Shown: positions 8,504 through 17,995, counted from the stretch's first letter. The stretch is 64,000 nt of DNA from Amycolatopsis lexingtonensis (GCF_014873755.1 NZ_JADBEG010000001.1:3722501-3786500); one strand, 5' to 3'. Notes: generated from the sequence alone by a model not told the origin. Program-made: numbers and translations.

Positions 8504-8944
8504 CCGCCAACTGTGGGTGTGCGTGAACGCACCGTGAGTCGCTTCTCAGTCTAGTTGCCCACCGGCCCGACGCGGTGTTCTCGACCGCGCAGCGACCACC
8601 AGCTCACCCGATCCGCCAATGAAAGCAGCGGGCTGCGGTCGTGAGCTAGCTCCTCGTCCACGCAGGCAGCGGGCGCCTCGATATGTCGCTGCGGATGACG
8701 GGCGTGGTCAGGCCACCGTTCGTCCGCTAGCACTCCGCACAGAGCGGATGCGGCCCGAGTCGCACGTTCATTCGGCCGCCGGCCGTTGCCCAGGTACGAC
8801 TCCCGGCTTCGTGTCGGTGGCAAGAACCTGCTTTGCGATCACACGCACCTTTCGTCCGCCGAAATCTTCCACTTTGTTTCATACGAATGAGGCTCCCGCA
8901 GGCCCACACCGGTCCCGCCGGAGCCTCATTGTCATCTCTTCCCG
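8504..8944. other. Intergenic region with one terminator
   Basis: No frame here looks coding. It lies upstream of the XRE-deformylase gene, so it should hold that gene's promoter, and downstream of the graspetide methyltransferase. A strong hairpin at 8886-8930 is listed separately. Confidence 0.5.
8886..8930 (-). terminator. Rho-independent-type hairpin downstream of the methyltransferase gene
   Basis: AATGAGGCTCC (8886-8896) and GGAGCCTCATT (8920-8930) form a perfect 11-bp stem with a 23-nt loop. It starts 15 nt past the stop of the minus-strand methyltransferase gene. Confidence 0.7.
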
Positions 8945-10120
8945 CTACAGCGGTAGCGACCACCGCTTGTCCGCGGCCGGATGGGTTACGACCTGTTCGC
9001 CGTCGGGCGTGACCAAGATGGTGAAGTCTTCCGGATGCGGCTGCCTGAGCTGGAGCCACAGCTCGTGCGCGGCTTCGAGCTCATCCCACAGGGGCCGGTC
9101 GCCTCCTTGTGTCACCTGGCGGTCGGCGGCCGGGTCACCGGTGGTGGCTTCGACGCGTGCCCATGATCCGCTGGGCGGGTCAGTGAGGCAGAAATACATC
9201 GGTCCATCCTGGACCTTGACATGCCCGGACTCAGTACCAGGCATGGCGAGTTGGGCGAAGAACGCGAACACGCGCCCGCGCTCGCGCAGCACGGTCGGGG
9301 CCAGCCGAGTCGTGCGGTCCTCGCCGGCCTCGTGGACAGCGCGGCTGAACAGCGCCGGCTGCTGGCGGAAAGGCTGCTCGGGGCTTCGCAGCGGCATGAA
9401 GTTCAACCGCGTGGGCAGAAACCGGCCATGCGCGGACTGGTTGGTATCCACGGTCAGGCAGGCCAGGTTGCCAGCGAAAGCACCGCGGATATCGGTGAGG
9501 ATCGTCCCGCCCCGCCGGACCTGTGCGAGCCACGCCGGGGGCACCTGCCGCAGCGATGCCGTCGCGATGATCCGGTCGTATGGGGCACGCAGCTGGTAGC
9601 CGAGGTAGCCGTCCGCGATGCTGAGCGTCGGGGCCAGGCCGAGGCCGCCCAGTCGCTTGCGGGCTTGGTCCACGTACGCCGGGTTGACGTCGACGGAAGT
9701 CACCGACTCGGGCCCCAGCCGGCGCGACAGCAAGGCGGCAGTCCATCCCGTGCCGGTGCCAATCTCCAGCACGGAGTCCCCCTCGGTGGCCCTGCTTTGC
9801 TCCAGCATGGTGGCTACGACCGTCGGGGCGGAACAGGAGCTGACGAGTACGCCCTGCTCGTCGAAGTCGGTGAGCAGGGCGTCATTGTGGTAGACCGCGC
9901 GCAGCCATTCTTCCCGCTTGGCGCTGTCGGCGGCGTCGTGGAACTGGCCGCCCAAGTTGTCAGGCAACGTGAACCGGGGTGCGAACAGGTGCCGGGGCAG
10001 GGCCTCGAACGCCGCTCGCCATGCGGGCGTGGTCAGGGCCCCCTTGGCAACCAGCTGCTCGACCAAGGCGCGGTTAAGATCGTCAGCCAAGCGCTGCAGC
10101 TGGCTGTCGAGACGGGTCAC
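8945..10120 (-). CDS. Graspetide (ATP-grasp peptide) maturase-associated methyltransferase, PCMT-like
   Basis: 391 residues, GTG start overlapping the stop of the ATP-grasp fragment (GTGA). The protein-L-isoaspartate methyltransferase-like architecture is clear: an N-terminal helical segment ending PRHLFAP, the strand DEQGVLVSSCSAPTVVA, the SAM-binding motif VLEIGTGTGWTAALL (about 145-160), the acidic strand end VTSVDVNP and IIATASLRQVP. The 150-residue C-terminal extension matches the length and order of methyltransferases that accompany TgmB-like ATP-grasp ligases in RiPP clusters. The expected substrate is an Asp side chain in a macrocyclised precursor. It looks intact although its partner is truncated and no precursor gene is visible. 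Confidence 0.85.
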   Translation of the reverse strand: MTRLDSQLQRLADDLNRALVEQLVAKGALTTPAWRAAFEALPRHLFAPRFTLPDNLGGQFHDAADSAKREEWLRAVYHNDALLTDFDEQGVLVSSCSAPTVVATMLEQSRATEGDSVLEIGTGTGWTAALLSRRLGPESVTSVDVNPAYVDQARKRLGGLGLAPTLSIADGYLGYQLRAPYDRIIATASLRQVPPAWLAQVRRGGTILTDIRGAFAGNLACLTVDTNQSAHGRFLPTRLNFMPLRSPEQPFRQQPALFSRAVHEAGEDRTTRLAPTVLRERGRVFAFFAQLAMPGTESGHVKVQDGPMYFCLTDPPSGSWARVEATTGDPAADRQVTQGGDRPLWDELEAAHELWLQLRQPHPEDFTILVTPDGEQVVTHPAADKRWSLPL

Positions 10121-10623
10121 AGGTCTTCTCCTGTCAGGTGGGCGGCGAGGGCGGCGGCGATGGGAAGCCCGGTCGCTTCCTGAATCCAACCCCATTGCCC
10201 GCTTGGGTTCAGGTCGACGAAGTGGTGCTGACCGTCGGCGGCCACGACGAAGTCGGCCGCCGCGAAGACGAGGCCGAGCCGGTCCAGCAGGGCGAGCAAG
10301 GCAGCTTCGACACTGCTCGGGAGGCTGACCGGTTCGTAGCGCAGCGCCGAATAGTTCGTCCGCCAGTCGATCGGACCCGCGTCGGGCGACAGGATGCTGG
10401 CCGCGAACACCCGGCCGCCGACCACCGTCGCCCGCACGTCGCGGACTTTCGGCACGCGCTGTTGGAACTGGTGCGCGGTCAGAGCCACGCGCAGGTCGGC
10501 CAGGTCCGAAGCCGCCACCTCGGTCGTGGGAATGAAGGCCATCTTGTTGCCAGTCACCGACTGGGCACCCGCAGCGATCGACCGACGCTGGACATGCTCG
10601 ATGAGGGCACCAGCCAGACGCAC
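10117..10623 (-). pseudogene. 5'-truncated ATP-grasp ligase of a graspetide cluster (TgmB/MvdC-like)
   Basis: 168 codons from GTG 10623, against about 320 in the family. What remains is the C-terminal ATP-grasp half: FQQRVPKVRDVRATVVGG (nucleotide and substrate-binding strands), a DWR motif, and FVDLNPSGQWGWIQ, the E/D-x-N-P metal-binding motif followed by the GQW signature of peptide-ligating members. The N-terminal pre-ATP-grasp domain and the phosphate-binding loop are absent. Directly upstream, 12 bp away, is the 3' end of an unrelated gene of different base composition, so the 5' half was replaced. Not expected to ligate. Confidence 0.75.
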
Positions 10624-10634
10624 GCCGACAGCAT

Positions 10635-12245
10635 TCAGGACACAGTCCGCCGTATCGCGTCGGCAGCTCTGCGCGCAGAGACGCCGGGGTCCGCACCTGC
10701 GATGACTTCGACTTCCGCCCTTGCCAGATGCCCCCACACCTCGGGCATCTCCGCAAAGGATGGCATGAGCATAGTTTTGTCGCGAGCGGACACAAGTTCA
10801 CTCGTCGTAGAGTCGGTCAGCGCGGTGGCTTCTTTGCGCGCCACCGGCGATCCGATCCGGGCCGACAGTGCGGACATTACATCGAACCGGGTCAGGTAAT
10901 CCGGAAGGAGATCGCTGGCAATCACTCTATTGCGACCGAAGGGTGCTATATAGAATCCATAAATTGTAGTAAAGGATCTCGCTGGGCCGCCGTCCCGAAA
11001 TCCGGGAACAGGACTTACGACCACATTCATGCCGGCATCACGAGCTCTGGCCACGTCGCCATAAGCCCCCAACATGAATGGGCACGTGCCGCCAATGAAC
11101 GTGCGCTCAACCCAAGCCTGATCCATCTCACACCGAATAATCCCCTCGCCAGCTTCGCCAAGTGCGGCAATTCTCTCGAAGGCCGAAATCGACTCCGGGC
11201 TATCGATTCCCACCTGGTGGATATCCCACGCGCCGTTGGGTTCCATACCGAAGAGCCAGGCGCCACCCGAAGAGAGCAGAGGCCAAATCAGGAAGGGATC
11301 ACCTTCAGGGCCAACTCTAACCACGATGATCTCTTGCCCAACGTTCGCACGCTGCAGTGCACGGCCGACTTCCACTACTTCTTCAAAGCAGGACGGCTCA
11401 TCGCCGACAAGGTCGACATTTATTATTAACATTACAGTGTCCATCGTGGCCGGAATCCCATAGATGTCACCATTGAAGCAGAAAGGTTGAAGTGAAAAAT
11501 CGAGCAAGTTCTGACGCTGTTCTTCGGAAAGAGCCACAGGCTCCACTGCCTGCTCTGAGACGAGTTCGCCGACCCAGTCATGAGGTCCGACGAACACGTC
11601 GACATTTCCGGCTTGCCGTGCCTCTGCGATATACTTGCGTCGAAGACGTTCCCCGACGTCCGTGATGTCCAACTTGACGTCAACGCCATACGAGGACTGG
11701 ATGTCTGCCCGAAACTCGATAAATATCTTTGCAATGTCGTCGCCGACCCACATGACCAACTCGGACCGCAGGCAGTCGAGACGACCATACTCGTCTCTGA
11801 TCCAGCGGGCCCCGGTTGCGTCGGTGAAGGTAAGGCGGGTTCGACAACGTTCCAATTCAGTGTCGCTCACTCGGTAGAATGACGGCCGATCACTGGGAGG
11901 TATCAAATCGAGCCCAATCTTTGTGACGGTTCTCCGATCATCGGCCCGTACGAAAGCGATGTGAGCCTGGTAGATGGGCGCCTGCGACGCATTACGAACG
12001 TATGCGCCCCACTCTCCCGCGCCCGAGTCGCGCCAACCCCACCACACCGACACGAGTGAGGCCTGCGCTCTTCGTTCCGCTTCGACGCCAGCCCGGTACT
12101 GGCTCGACTGAATCCCGAATGTTCGCCTGGACAAGACCGCCGCCGTTGCGGCAAATATGAGAGCCAGAACCGCCGCAAGCGAGGATAGCCAGGCGGGGAC
12201 GCTACCCCAGTCCGCGGCGGCCAACGTAAACTCGAGTCTGATCAT
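10635..12245 (-). CDS. Membrane-tethered MalE-like solute-binding domain protein
   Basis: 536 residues. One hydrophobic span (about 18-38) is followed by SRRTFG, so the positive-inside rule places the rest in the cytoplasm. Residues 60-160 form a beta-rich domain with several Trp. From about 165 to the end there is a family-1 extracellular solute-binding fold: VMWVGDDIAKIFIEFR, VDVFVGPHDWVGELV, FCFNGDIYGIPATMDT and the hinge region typical of MalE. Such domains normally sit outside the cell with ABC permeases, and no permease is nearby. The gene is clearly AT-richer than its neighbours, suggesting transfer. It may be a small-molecule sensor. Its 3' end abuts the beheaded ATP-grasp gene. Confidence 0.75.
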   Translation of the reverse strand: MIRLEFTLAAADWGSVPAWLSSLAAVLALIFAATAAVLSRRTFGIQSSQYRAGVEAERRAQASLVSVWWGWRDSGAGEWGAYVRNASQAPIYQAHIAFVRADDRRTVTKIGLDLIPPSDRPSFYRVSDTELERCRTRLTFTDATGARWIRDEYGRLDCLRSELVMWVGDDIAKIFIEFRADIQSSYGVDVKLDITDVGERLRRKYIAEARQAGNVDVFVGPHDWVGELVSEQAVEPVALSEEQRQNLLDFSLQPFCFNGDIYGIPATMDTVMLIINVDLVGDEPSCFEEVVEVGRALQRANVGQEIIVVRVGPEGDPFLIWPLLSSGGAWLFGMEPNGAWDIHQVGIDSPESISAFERIAALGEAGEGIIRCEMDQAWVERTFIGGTCPFMLGAYGDVARARDAGMNVVVSPVPGFRDGGPARSFTTIYGFYIAPFGRNRVIASDLLPDYLTRFDVMSALSARIGSPVARKEATALTDSTTSELVSARDKTMLMPSFAEMPEVWGHLARAEVEVIAGADPGVSARRAADAIRRTVS

Positions 12246-12746
12246 AGCTCATTGTACCGCCAGACGGCGTCACTGACTGCGAGGTAAATAACTGGCCGAG
12301 ACCGGTGATCCAAACCGTGGTCAACCACAATTTCCGTGGTGATCTTGGAATGATTTTTCGATAGCGCAAGCAAGGTTCATCCGAACGGTGAACCGGGGCT
12401 TTCGAGGTTTCAGGCAGCCCCTCGGAGCGACCGCTCGAATTTTTCGGGACTTTAGTCTCGATCGAGAGCGCCGCCACTGGATCAGAGTTGACGCCGTTGG
12501 AACGTACCGATGAGCGCACTGTAGAGACGTACCGAAATGGTCGATCTCCAGCAGTACCGCCCGAAGGCTCTGCTACACGACGATCGCGAAGCTGGCCGCG
12601 CACGTGGCGGCGGCCCGCGCAGGCGGAGCGCGTCACGATCCACGGGGCAATCATGGCGAAGGCGATCGAACGTCCGCTATTGCCGAAGAGCGGACGTTCG
12701 GCGCCGCCGTGCAGTCAGTTCCGTAGCGAATAGCAGGGTGGCGGCT
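12246..12746. other. Intergenic region, relatively AT-rich on its left half
   Basis: It contains the presumed promoter of the solute-binding-like gene and a 12-bp hairpin near its right end. Frames in it are short, Arg-rich and lack ribosome binding sites; I see no gene. Confidence 0.5.
12667..12700 (-). terminator. Hairpin downstream of the NB-ARC/TPR pseudogene
   Basis: CGAACGTCCGCT and AGCGGACGTTCG form a perfect 12-bp stem with a 10-nt loop, 47 nt past the stop of the minus-strand TPR remnant. Confidence 0.6.
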
Positions 12747-13525
12747 TCAGGCCGATCGCACACCGTCGAGGCTCGATCGGATGGTCCTGGTTGTGGGATG
12801 GTCGGCGCCCAGCACCCGCTCGCTGTCGGTGAGAGTGGCCTCGTACAGCGGGATCGCCCGTCCCGAATCACCCGCTGCCTGGTAGGCGTAGGCCAAGTTG
12901 TTCCGCGACACCAGCGTATCGGGGTGGTCCGGTCCAAGCACCCGCTCGCGATCGGCGAAAGTCGCCTCAGACAGCGGGATCGCCCGCCCCAGATCACCCG
13001 CCAAGTCGTAGGCACCAGCCAGGTTATTCCGCGCAGTCAGCGTGTTGGGGTGGTCAGGGCCGAAGAGAGGTTGGTAGCGGTCGCCGGCTCGGGTTAGGTA
13101 GCCAATGGCGGTGCGTAGGTCGCCCTGCCCTGCGAGGTAGAGGCCCAGCTCGTTGAAGAGTCGGCTGGTCTGTGTTGTGTCGGTGTTGGGCGTGGTGCGT
13201 TCCAGCAGAGCCCGCGCATGCGGCAGGACCATCCGATAAACAGGCCAGTCCGCGGGAGCGCGTGGATCCAGATCGGCGAAGGCGGCCGCCAGAAGAAGTG
13301 CGGTGCTGTCGCGGGAGTTGCGATGTCGGCGACCTGGCGGTGCGGGTCGGTCGGATCGGGGGTGCGGGTAACCGCCTGAACCAGACGATGCACGGCCACG
13401 GCGTTCCCGGTCAGGGTGATCATGCTGTAGGCCGGGAGGCGGCCCAGCGCCTCGGGCAGCTCGGGTTCCCCCACCGCGGCGGCCAGCAAGTCCCGCGGGA
13501 TGCCGTCCGGATGCCGGTCGGGTGA
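12747..13525 (-). pseudogene. 3' remnant of an NB-ARC/TPR protein, frameshifted
   Basis: The upstream part (about 13325-13525) encodes the end of an NB-ARC winged-helix segment (GRLPAYSMITLTG, then VHRLVQAVTRTP). Around 13318-13326 the frame breaks, and the sense sequence continues in another frame as DSTALLLAAAFADLDP and TPR units with DHPNTLTARNNLAGAY and DHPDTLVSRNNLAYAY. The NTPase core is missing: the fragment runs head-on into the start of the plus-strand STAND gene at 13611. This is a decayed paralogue of the STAND/TPR proteins elsewhere in the window. Confidence 0.78.
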
Positions 13526-13610
13526 ATTCCGCCGCCGCCGGGCTGCGCAGCGGCGGGGCGGTGCCACGCTGTGTGCCATCGGACGGCGACCGGACCGGAG
13601 GTGGCTCGCG

Positions 13611-15836
13611 GTGGTGACGCCCGATCTGCGGCAGCCCGAGGACCCTGCGGCGCAGGACCCGCCGCCCGACGCAGGCGACGACGGCCCGCTGCGGGTGCGC
13701 AACACGGTGTCGGGAACCGTGGGCGTGGTGGTGCAGGCCGGTGTGGTGCACGGCGACGTGTCGCTGCACACCGCGCCGCTGCCGCCCGCGCCGGTGGTGC
13801 CGCGGCAGTTGCCCGCCGCGCCAGCCTTGTTCGCCGGGCGGAGCGCGGAGCTGGCCCGGCTGAATCGCGTGCTGACCGCCACCACAGCGCCCGCCGACCC
13901 GGCGGGTGCGGGGCAGGGCGCGGCGGTGCTGGTCTCGGCGATCGGCGGTGCCGGCGGCATCGGCAAGACCTGGCTCGCCCTGACCTGGGCATACCGGCAT
14001 CTGGAGCGGTTCCCCGACGGGCAGCTGTTCGTCGACCTGCACGGCTTCAGCCCCACCGGCGAACCGGTGCAGCCGGCGGTGGCGGTGCGCGGGTTCCTCG
14101 ACGCCCTGGGCGTCGAGGCGAACCGCATCCCCACCGACCTCGACGCCCAGGCCGCGCTCTACCGCAGCCTGGTGGCCGGGCGGCGGATGCTCATCGTGCT
14201 GGACAACGCCGCCACCAGCGACCAGGTCGCACCCCTGCTGCCCGGCTCGCCGTCCTGCACGGTGCTGGTCACCGGCCGGCACCGGCTGGACTCGCTGATC
14301 GACCGGCACGGCGCCCGCCACCTGCCCCTGGACGTCCTGTCCCCCGAGGAGGCCCGCGGCCTGCTGGCCGCCCGCCTGGGCGACGACCGCGTCGCCGCCG
14401 AACCCGAGGCGGTGGACGAGCTGATCGGGCTGTGCGGGGGCCACCCGCTGGCGTTGTCGATCACCGCGCGCACCGCCGATACCCGCCCCGGCGCCGCGTT
14501 GGCCGAGGCCGCCGCCGAACTGCGCGACCTCGGACTGGAGGCGCTCGACCACGACACCGACCCGGCCGCCAGCCTGCCCACCGTGCTGTCCTGGTCCCTG
14601 CGCCACCTCACCGACCAGCAACGCACCGTGTTCGCGCTGCTGGGCATCGCCCCCGGCCCCGACACCACCCCACCCGCCACCGCCGCCCTCACCGCCCTGC
14701 CCGACCGCCTCGCCCGCAGGACGCTGAGCGGACTGGAGAACGCCTCCCTGCTGGAACGGCGGCCGAGCGGCCGCTACGCCATGCACGACCTGGTCCGCCG
14801 CTACGCCACGGACACCGCCCACACCACCCTGACCAAGGAGGTGCGGGAAGCGGCCCTGACCCGGGTGGGGGACCTCCACCTGCACACCGCCCATGCCGCT
14901 AACCGCCTCCTGGACCCCCACTACGTGCTCGTGCCGCCCGAGCCGCCCGCGCCCGGCGTGCACCCGCACCCGCTGCCCGACACCGCCGCGGCACTGGCCT
15001 GGATGGACGCCGAACACGCCACCCTGCTGGCCACCCAGCGCACCGCCGCCACGCTCTGCCACCACCACACCGTCTGGCACCTCGCCTGGAACCTGCACAC
15101 CTTCCACCTCCGACGGGGACACCGGCACGACACGTTCACCACATGGCAAGCCGCACTGCACGCCGCCGACCACCTGCCCGACCCCGCCACCCGCAGCCGC
15201 ACCCACCGGCACCTCGGTGACGCCTGCTCCCGGCTGGGCCTGCACGACCAGGCCAGCACCCACCTGGCGCAGGCCCTGGACCTCGCCTTGCGCCACCACG
15301 ACCCCGCCGAACAGGCCCACACCCACCATGCACTCGCGGTCGCCTGGGAACGACGGAGGGACAACCAGCAGGCCCTGGAGCACGCCCACCACGCCCTCGA
15401 CCTCTACCGCGCCCTCGACCAGCCGGTGTGGGAAGCCTGTGCGCTCAGCGCGGTAGGCTGGTACGCCGCGCGCCTGGCCCGGTTCGACACCGCCCGCGAG
15501 CACTGCCAGGCCGCCCTCACCCTGCACCGCCACCACCACAATCCCGACGGCGAGGCAGGCACCCTGGACAGCCTGGGCTACATCGCCCACCACACCGGCG
15601 ACCACCACCAAGCCCTCGACCACTACCACCACGCCCTCACCCTGCTCCGCGGCGTCGGCGCCGCCTACACAGTCGCGGACACCCTCGACCACGTGGGCCA
15701 TCCCCACGCCGCGCTCGGCCGGCACGAGCAGGCCCGCACGGTGTGGCGGGAGGCGCTGGAGCTGTACCGGGAACAAGGCCGCGACGCCGACGCCGAGCGC
15801 GTCCAACACCAACTCGACAACCTCGACCACACCTGA
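13611..15836 (+). CDS. STAND NTPase (NB-ARC) with TPR sensor, AfsR-like without a SARP domain
   Basis: 741 residues from GTG 13611, with GGAGG at 13597-13601. Residues about 28-52 carry the motif NTVSGTVGVVVQAGVVHGDV, which many actinobacterial STAND proteins place before the NTPase. Walker A is GGAGGIGKT (112-120) and Walker B is MLIVLDNA with Asp198. A winged-helix NB-ARC end follows (YAMHDLVRRYA, about 390), then roughly 300 residues of His-rich TPR helices. There is no N-terminal DNA-binding domain and no effector domain, so it probably works through partners. STAND proteins oligomerise on ligand binding; the ligand here is unknown. Confidence 0.85.
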   Translation: MVTPDLRQPEDPAAQDPPPDAGDDGPLRVRNTVSGTVGVVVQAGVVHGDVSLHTAPLPPAPVVPRQLPAAPALFAGRSAELARLNRVLTATTAPADPAGAGQGAAVLVSAIGGAGGIGKTWLALTWAYRHLERFPDGQLFVDLHGFSPTGEPVQPAVAVRGFLDALGVEANRIPTDLDAQAALYRSLVAGRRMLIVLDNAATSDQVAPLLPGSPSCTVLVTGRHRLDSLIDRHGARHLPLDVLSPEEARGLLAARLGDDRVAAEPEAVDELIGLCGGHPLALSITARTADTRPGAALAEAAAELRDLGLEALDHDTDPAASLPTVLSWSLRHLTDQQRTVFALLGIAPGPDTTPPATAALTALPDRLARRTLSGLENASLLERRPSGRYAMHDLVRRYATDTAHTTLTKEVREAALTRVGDLHLHTAHAANRLLDPHYVLVPPEPPAPGVHPHPLPDTAAALAWMDAEHATLLATQRTAATLCHHHTVWHLAWNLHTFHLRRGHRHDTFTTWQAALHAADHLPDPATRSRTHRHLGDACSRLGLHDQASTHLAQALDLALRHHDPAEQAHTHHALAVAWERRRDNQQALEHAHHALDLYRALDQPVWEACALSAVGWYAARLARFDTAREHCQAALTLHRHHHNPDGEAGTLDSLGYIAHHTGDHHQALDHYHHALTLLRGVGAAYTVADTLDHVGHPHAALGRHEQARTVWREALELYREQGRDADAERVQHQLDNLDHT

Positions 15837-16154
15837 ACCACGACGCTGCCTACCAGGCAGTTACCGGATCGCGGAGCACTATCGGCAGAGTGATCCACAG
15901 CGGCGGCACCACCGGCATCTTCAAGCGGGGCGAAGGTTCCGTCAGCTCGTCGATAGCGGACGGTGCCGTCGGGCAGGACATACCAGCGGTCACCTCTCGT
16001 GCTGCCCTTCACCGCGTAGGCGGTGGCCTTGGTGAGGTCCGGCGCGTCGTCGCCGTCCCACACACATCGGCGGGAACCGGTCAGGTCCCGCTGATGTCGT
16101 ATGGGAGCTTCTATGCTGCTCTGAACAGCGGAGAGAAACTCGGGGGCGGCAGGG
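15837..16154. other. Intergenic region carrying repeat copy 2 and a gene-like fragment
   Basis: On the minus strand, 15900-16110 reads as a plausible peptide (GDRWYVLPDGTVRYRRADGT and flanks) with no in-frame start, which may be a gene remnant. The kinase promoter should lie in the last 100 bp. Confidence 0.4.
15853..15906. repeat. 54-nt direct repeat, copy 2
   Basis: This is the partner of 390-443 (48/54 identical, same orientation). It lies 17 nt after the stop of the STAND gene. Confidence 0.8.
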
Positions 16155-17540
16155 ATGGCGGAGGGGCAACCGGACCTGGTGATCGGCGGCCGGTACCGGC
16201 TGATCAGCGAGCTCGGAGCTGGCGGTTTCGGGCGGGTGTGGCGGGCCCACGACGAAACACTCGGTGTGGACGTCGCGATCAAGGAAATGCGCCTACCGCC
16301 GTCCTCCAGCGAGGTCGAGCGAGCCGAACGACTCAAGCGCGCCGAACGGGAAGCGCGACACGCCGCCCGCCTGCGCGACCACCCGAAGGTCGTCGCCGTC
16401 CACGACGTAGTCGTCGAAGACGGAACGCCGTGGATCGTGATGCGCCTGGTCGACGGCCACACACTGGCAACCCGGCTGGACTCCGGCCCGCTCTCGCCCG
16501 AGCAGGCGGCGCCGATCGCGACGGCGCTGCTGGAAGCACTGCGCGCGGCCGGCGACGCGGAGATCGCGCATCGGGATGTCAAGCCCGGCAACGTCCTGCT
16601 GACCGAGCGGGGCCAGGTACTCCTGACCGACTTCGGGATCGCCACCCACGACGCCGACACCCGGCTGACCTCCACCGGCATGTTCATCGGCTCCGTCGAG
16701 TACACAGCCCCCGAGCGGCTGGAGGGCCGGGGCCGGGGCACCGTCAGCGACCTGTTCTCCTTGGGCGCCACCCTCTACCACGCTGTCGAGGGCGTCTCCC
16801 CGTTCCGCCGCGACACCGCCAAGGCGTCGATGGCCGCGATCCTGTTCGACCAGCCACCGCACCCAGCACGCGCGGGCGGCCTCACCCAACTCATCACACG
16901 CCTGCTGGAAAAGGACCCGGACCGCCGCCCGAGCTTCCCCGAAGCCCTGGCCCTGGCCCTGGCCCTGGCCACAGTCGACTCGCCGCAGCGCGAGACGCTC
17001 CCTCCGACGCGGCGGGAGCACCAGCCACCGCCGACCTCAGGACCGATGACGTTCGCAGTCCACCGTTTTGGTTCCTACCGCGCCATCGCCATCGCAGTAG
17101 TGCTGTTCTTCGCCGCTCTGGGCCTAGGGTTCATGATCACCGCGGCGATCGAGAGCGGGGACAAGAGCCTCAACTTCTGGGTCGGGATTGCGTGGCTCGG
17201 CTTCGCGGCCGTCCTGGGATGGGTCATCGCCAGGAACCGGAACCAGTTGGTCATCACCCCGGACGACGTGGGGATCAGACAAGGGAGCGGGCAAACCCTC
17301 AGCCTCGAATGGCCCGCCGTGGACACCGTCACCCTGTTCTCCCACAACGCCCGATCCCGGACGTTCACGCAGGTCCAGATCAAAGCCCATCCCGACCGCG
17401 CCGACGTCCACGGGGGCGCCGGCGCGGCGGTCAAACGCAATCACCTGGGGCACTGGGTCATCCCCTACGTCGACGCGGACCTCGCCGAGCTGACCGAGGC
17501 CTTCCGCAGTTACGCCCCGACAACGGTACGGATCCGCTGA
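16155..17540 (+). CDS. Membrane Ser/Thr protein kinase (PknB-like) with a C-terminal PH-like domain
   Basis: 461 residues. The Hanks kinase fold is complete: glycine loop GAGGFGRV, Lys43 in VAIKEM, HRDVKPGN with catalytic Asp141 and Asn146, DFG with Asp159, and APE as APERLEG. A low-complexity ALALALAL linker, encoded by a 6-bp tandem repeat near 16945, precedes two membrane spans (about 312-335 and 343-362). Unlike PknB, the remainder has no PASTA or other large exported domain: residues about 368-460 form a small beta-rich module like bacterial PH domains, probably cytoplasmic. Substrate unknown. It stands alone. Confidence 0.9.
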   Translation: MAEGQPDLVIGGRYRLISELGAGGFGRVWRAHDETLGVDVAIKEMRLPPSSSEVERAERLKRAEREARHAARLRDHPKVVAVHDVVVEDGTPWIVMRLVDGHTLATRLDSGPLSPEQAAPIATALLEALRAAGDAEIAHRDVKPGNVLLTERGQVLLTDFGIATHDADTRLTSTGMFIGSVEYTAPERLEGRGRGTVSDLFSLGATLYHAVEGVSPFRRDTAKASMAAILFDQPPHPARAGGLTQLITRLLEKDPDRRPSFPEALALALALATVDSPQRETLPPTRREHQPPPTSGPMTFAVHRFGSYRAIAIAVVLFFAALGLGFMITAAIESGDKSLNFWVGIAWLGFAAVLGWVIARNRNQLVITPDDVGIRQGSGQTLSLEWPAVDTVTLFSHNARSRTFTQVQIKAHPDRADVHGGAGAAVKRNHLGHWVIPYVDADLAELTEAFRSYAPTTVRIR

Positions 17541-17995
17541 GCTCCCAACGGGACCGACGCCATATTGGACCTCGCGCTGTCGGGTGCGTCGTATTCACCG
17601 TGCACACAGCCCGGTCTCGGTGGGTGTTTCATCGAACGCCGCCTCGACCGCAACAAACCTGCACCGGTCTGCCCGACCGGTCCTCGACGGAGTCCTCGCA
17701 CGCATGATCACTACGGTCCGCTCGCTCCCCGACACCCTCCCCACGGTCGCAAACGGTCACACTTCGCGCGGGTTGTCCTCAAGGCGACAGGAGAAGCCGT
17801 GCGAAGCTCAGCTTCGGAGATGTCGAGCATGTACGAGCTTCGATGTGCGTGCGGCATCCGTCCCTACCAACACACAGTCCCGCTCACGCAGCGGAGCCGC
17901 AAGCGCACCCATCAGGGCAACGGCACGACGCCGACGGCGGTGCCGGAAGGGAACACTTCGCAGTTCAATAGGCGGCTGTAGGGGGCAGAAAGCCG
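17541..17995. other. Intergenic region, no supported gene
   Basis: It lies between the kinase stop and a strong terminator. Frames present are Arg/Pro/Thr-rich with no good start. Confidence 0.45.

Noticed and set aside
12202..12654. Minus-strand frame between the solute-binding-like gene and the TPR pseudogene
   Set aside because: No ribosome binding site, irregular codon use and no recognisable fold.
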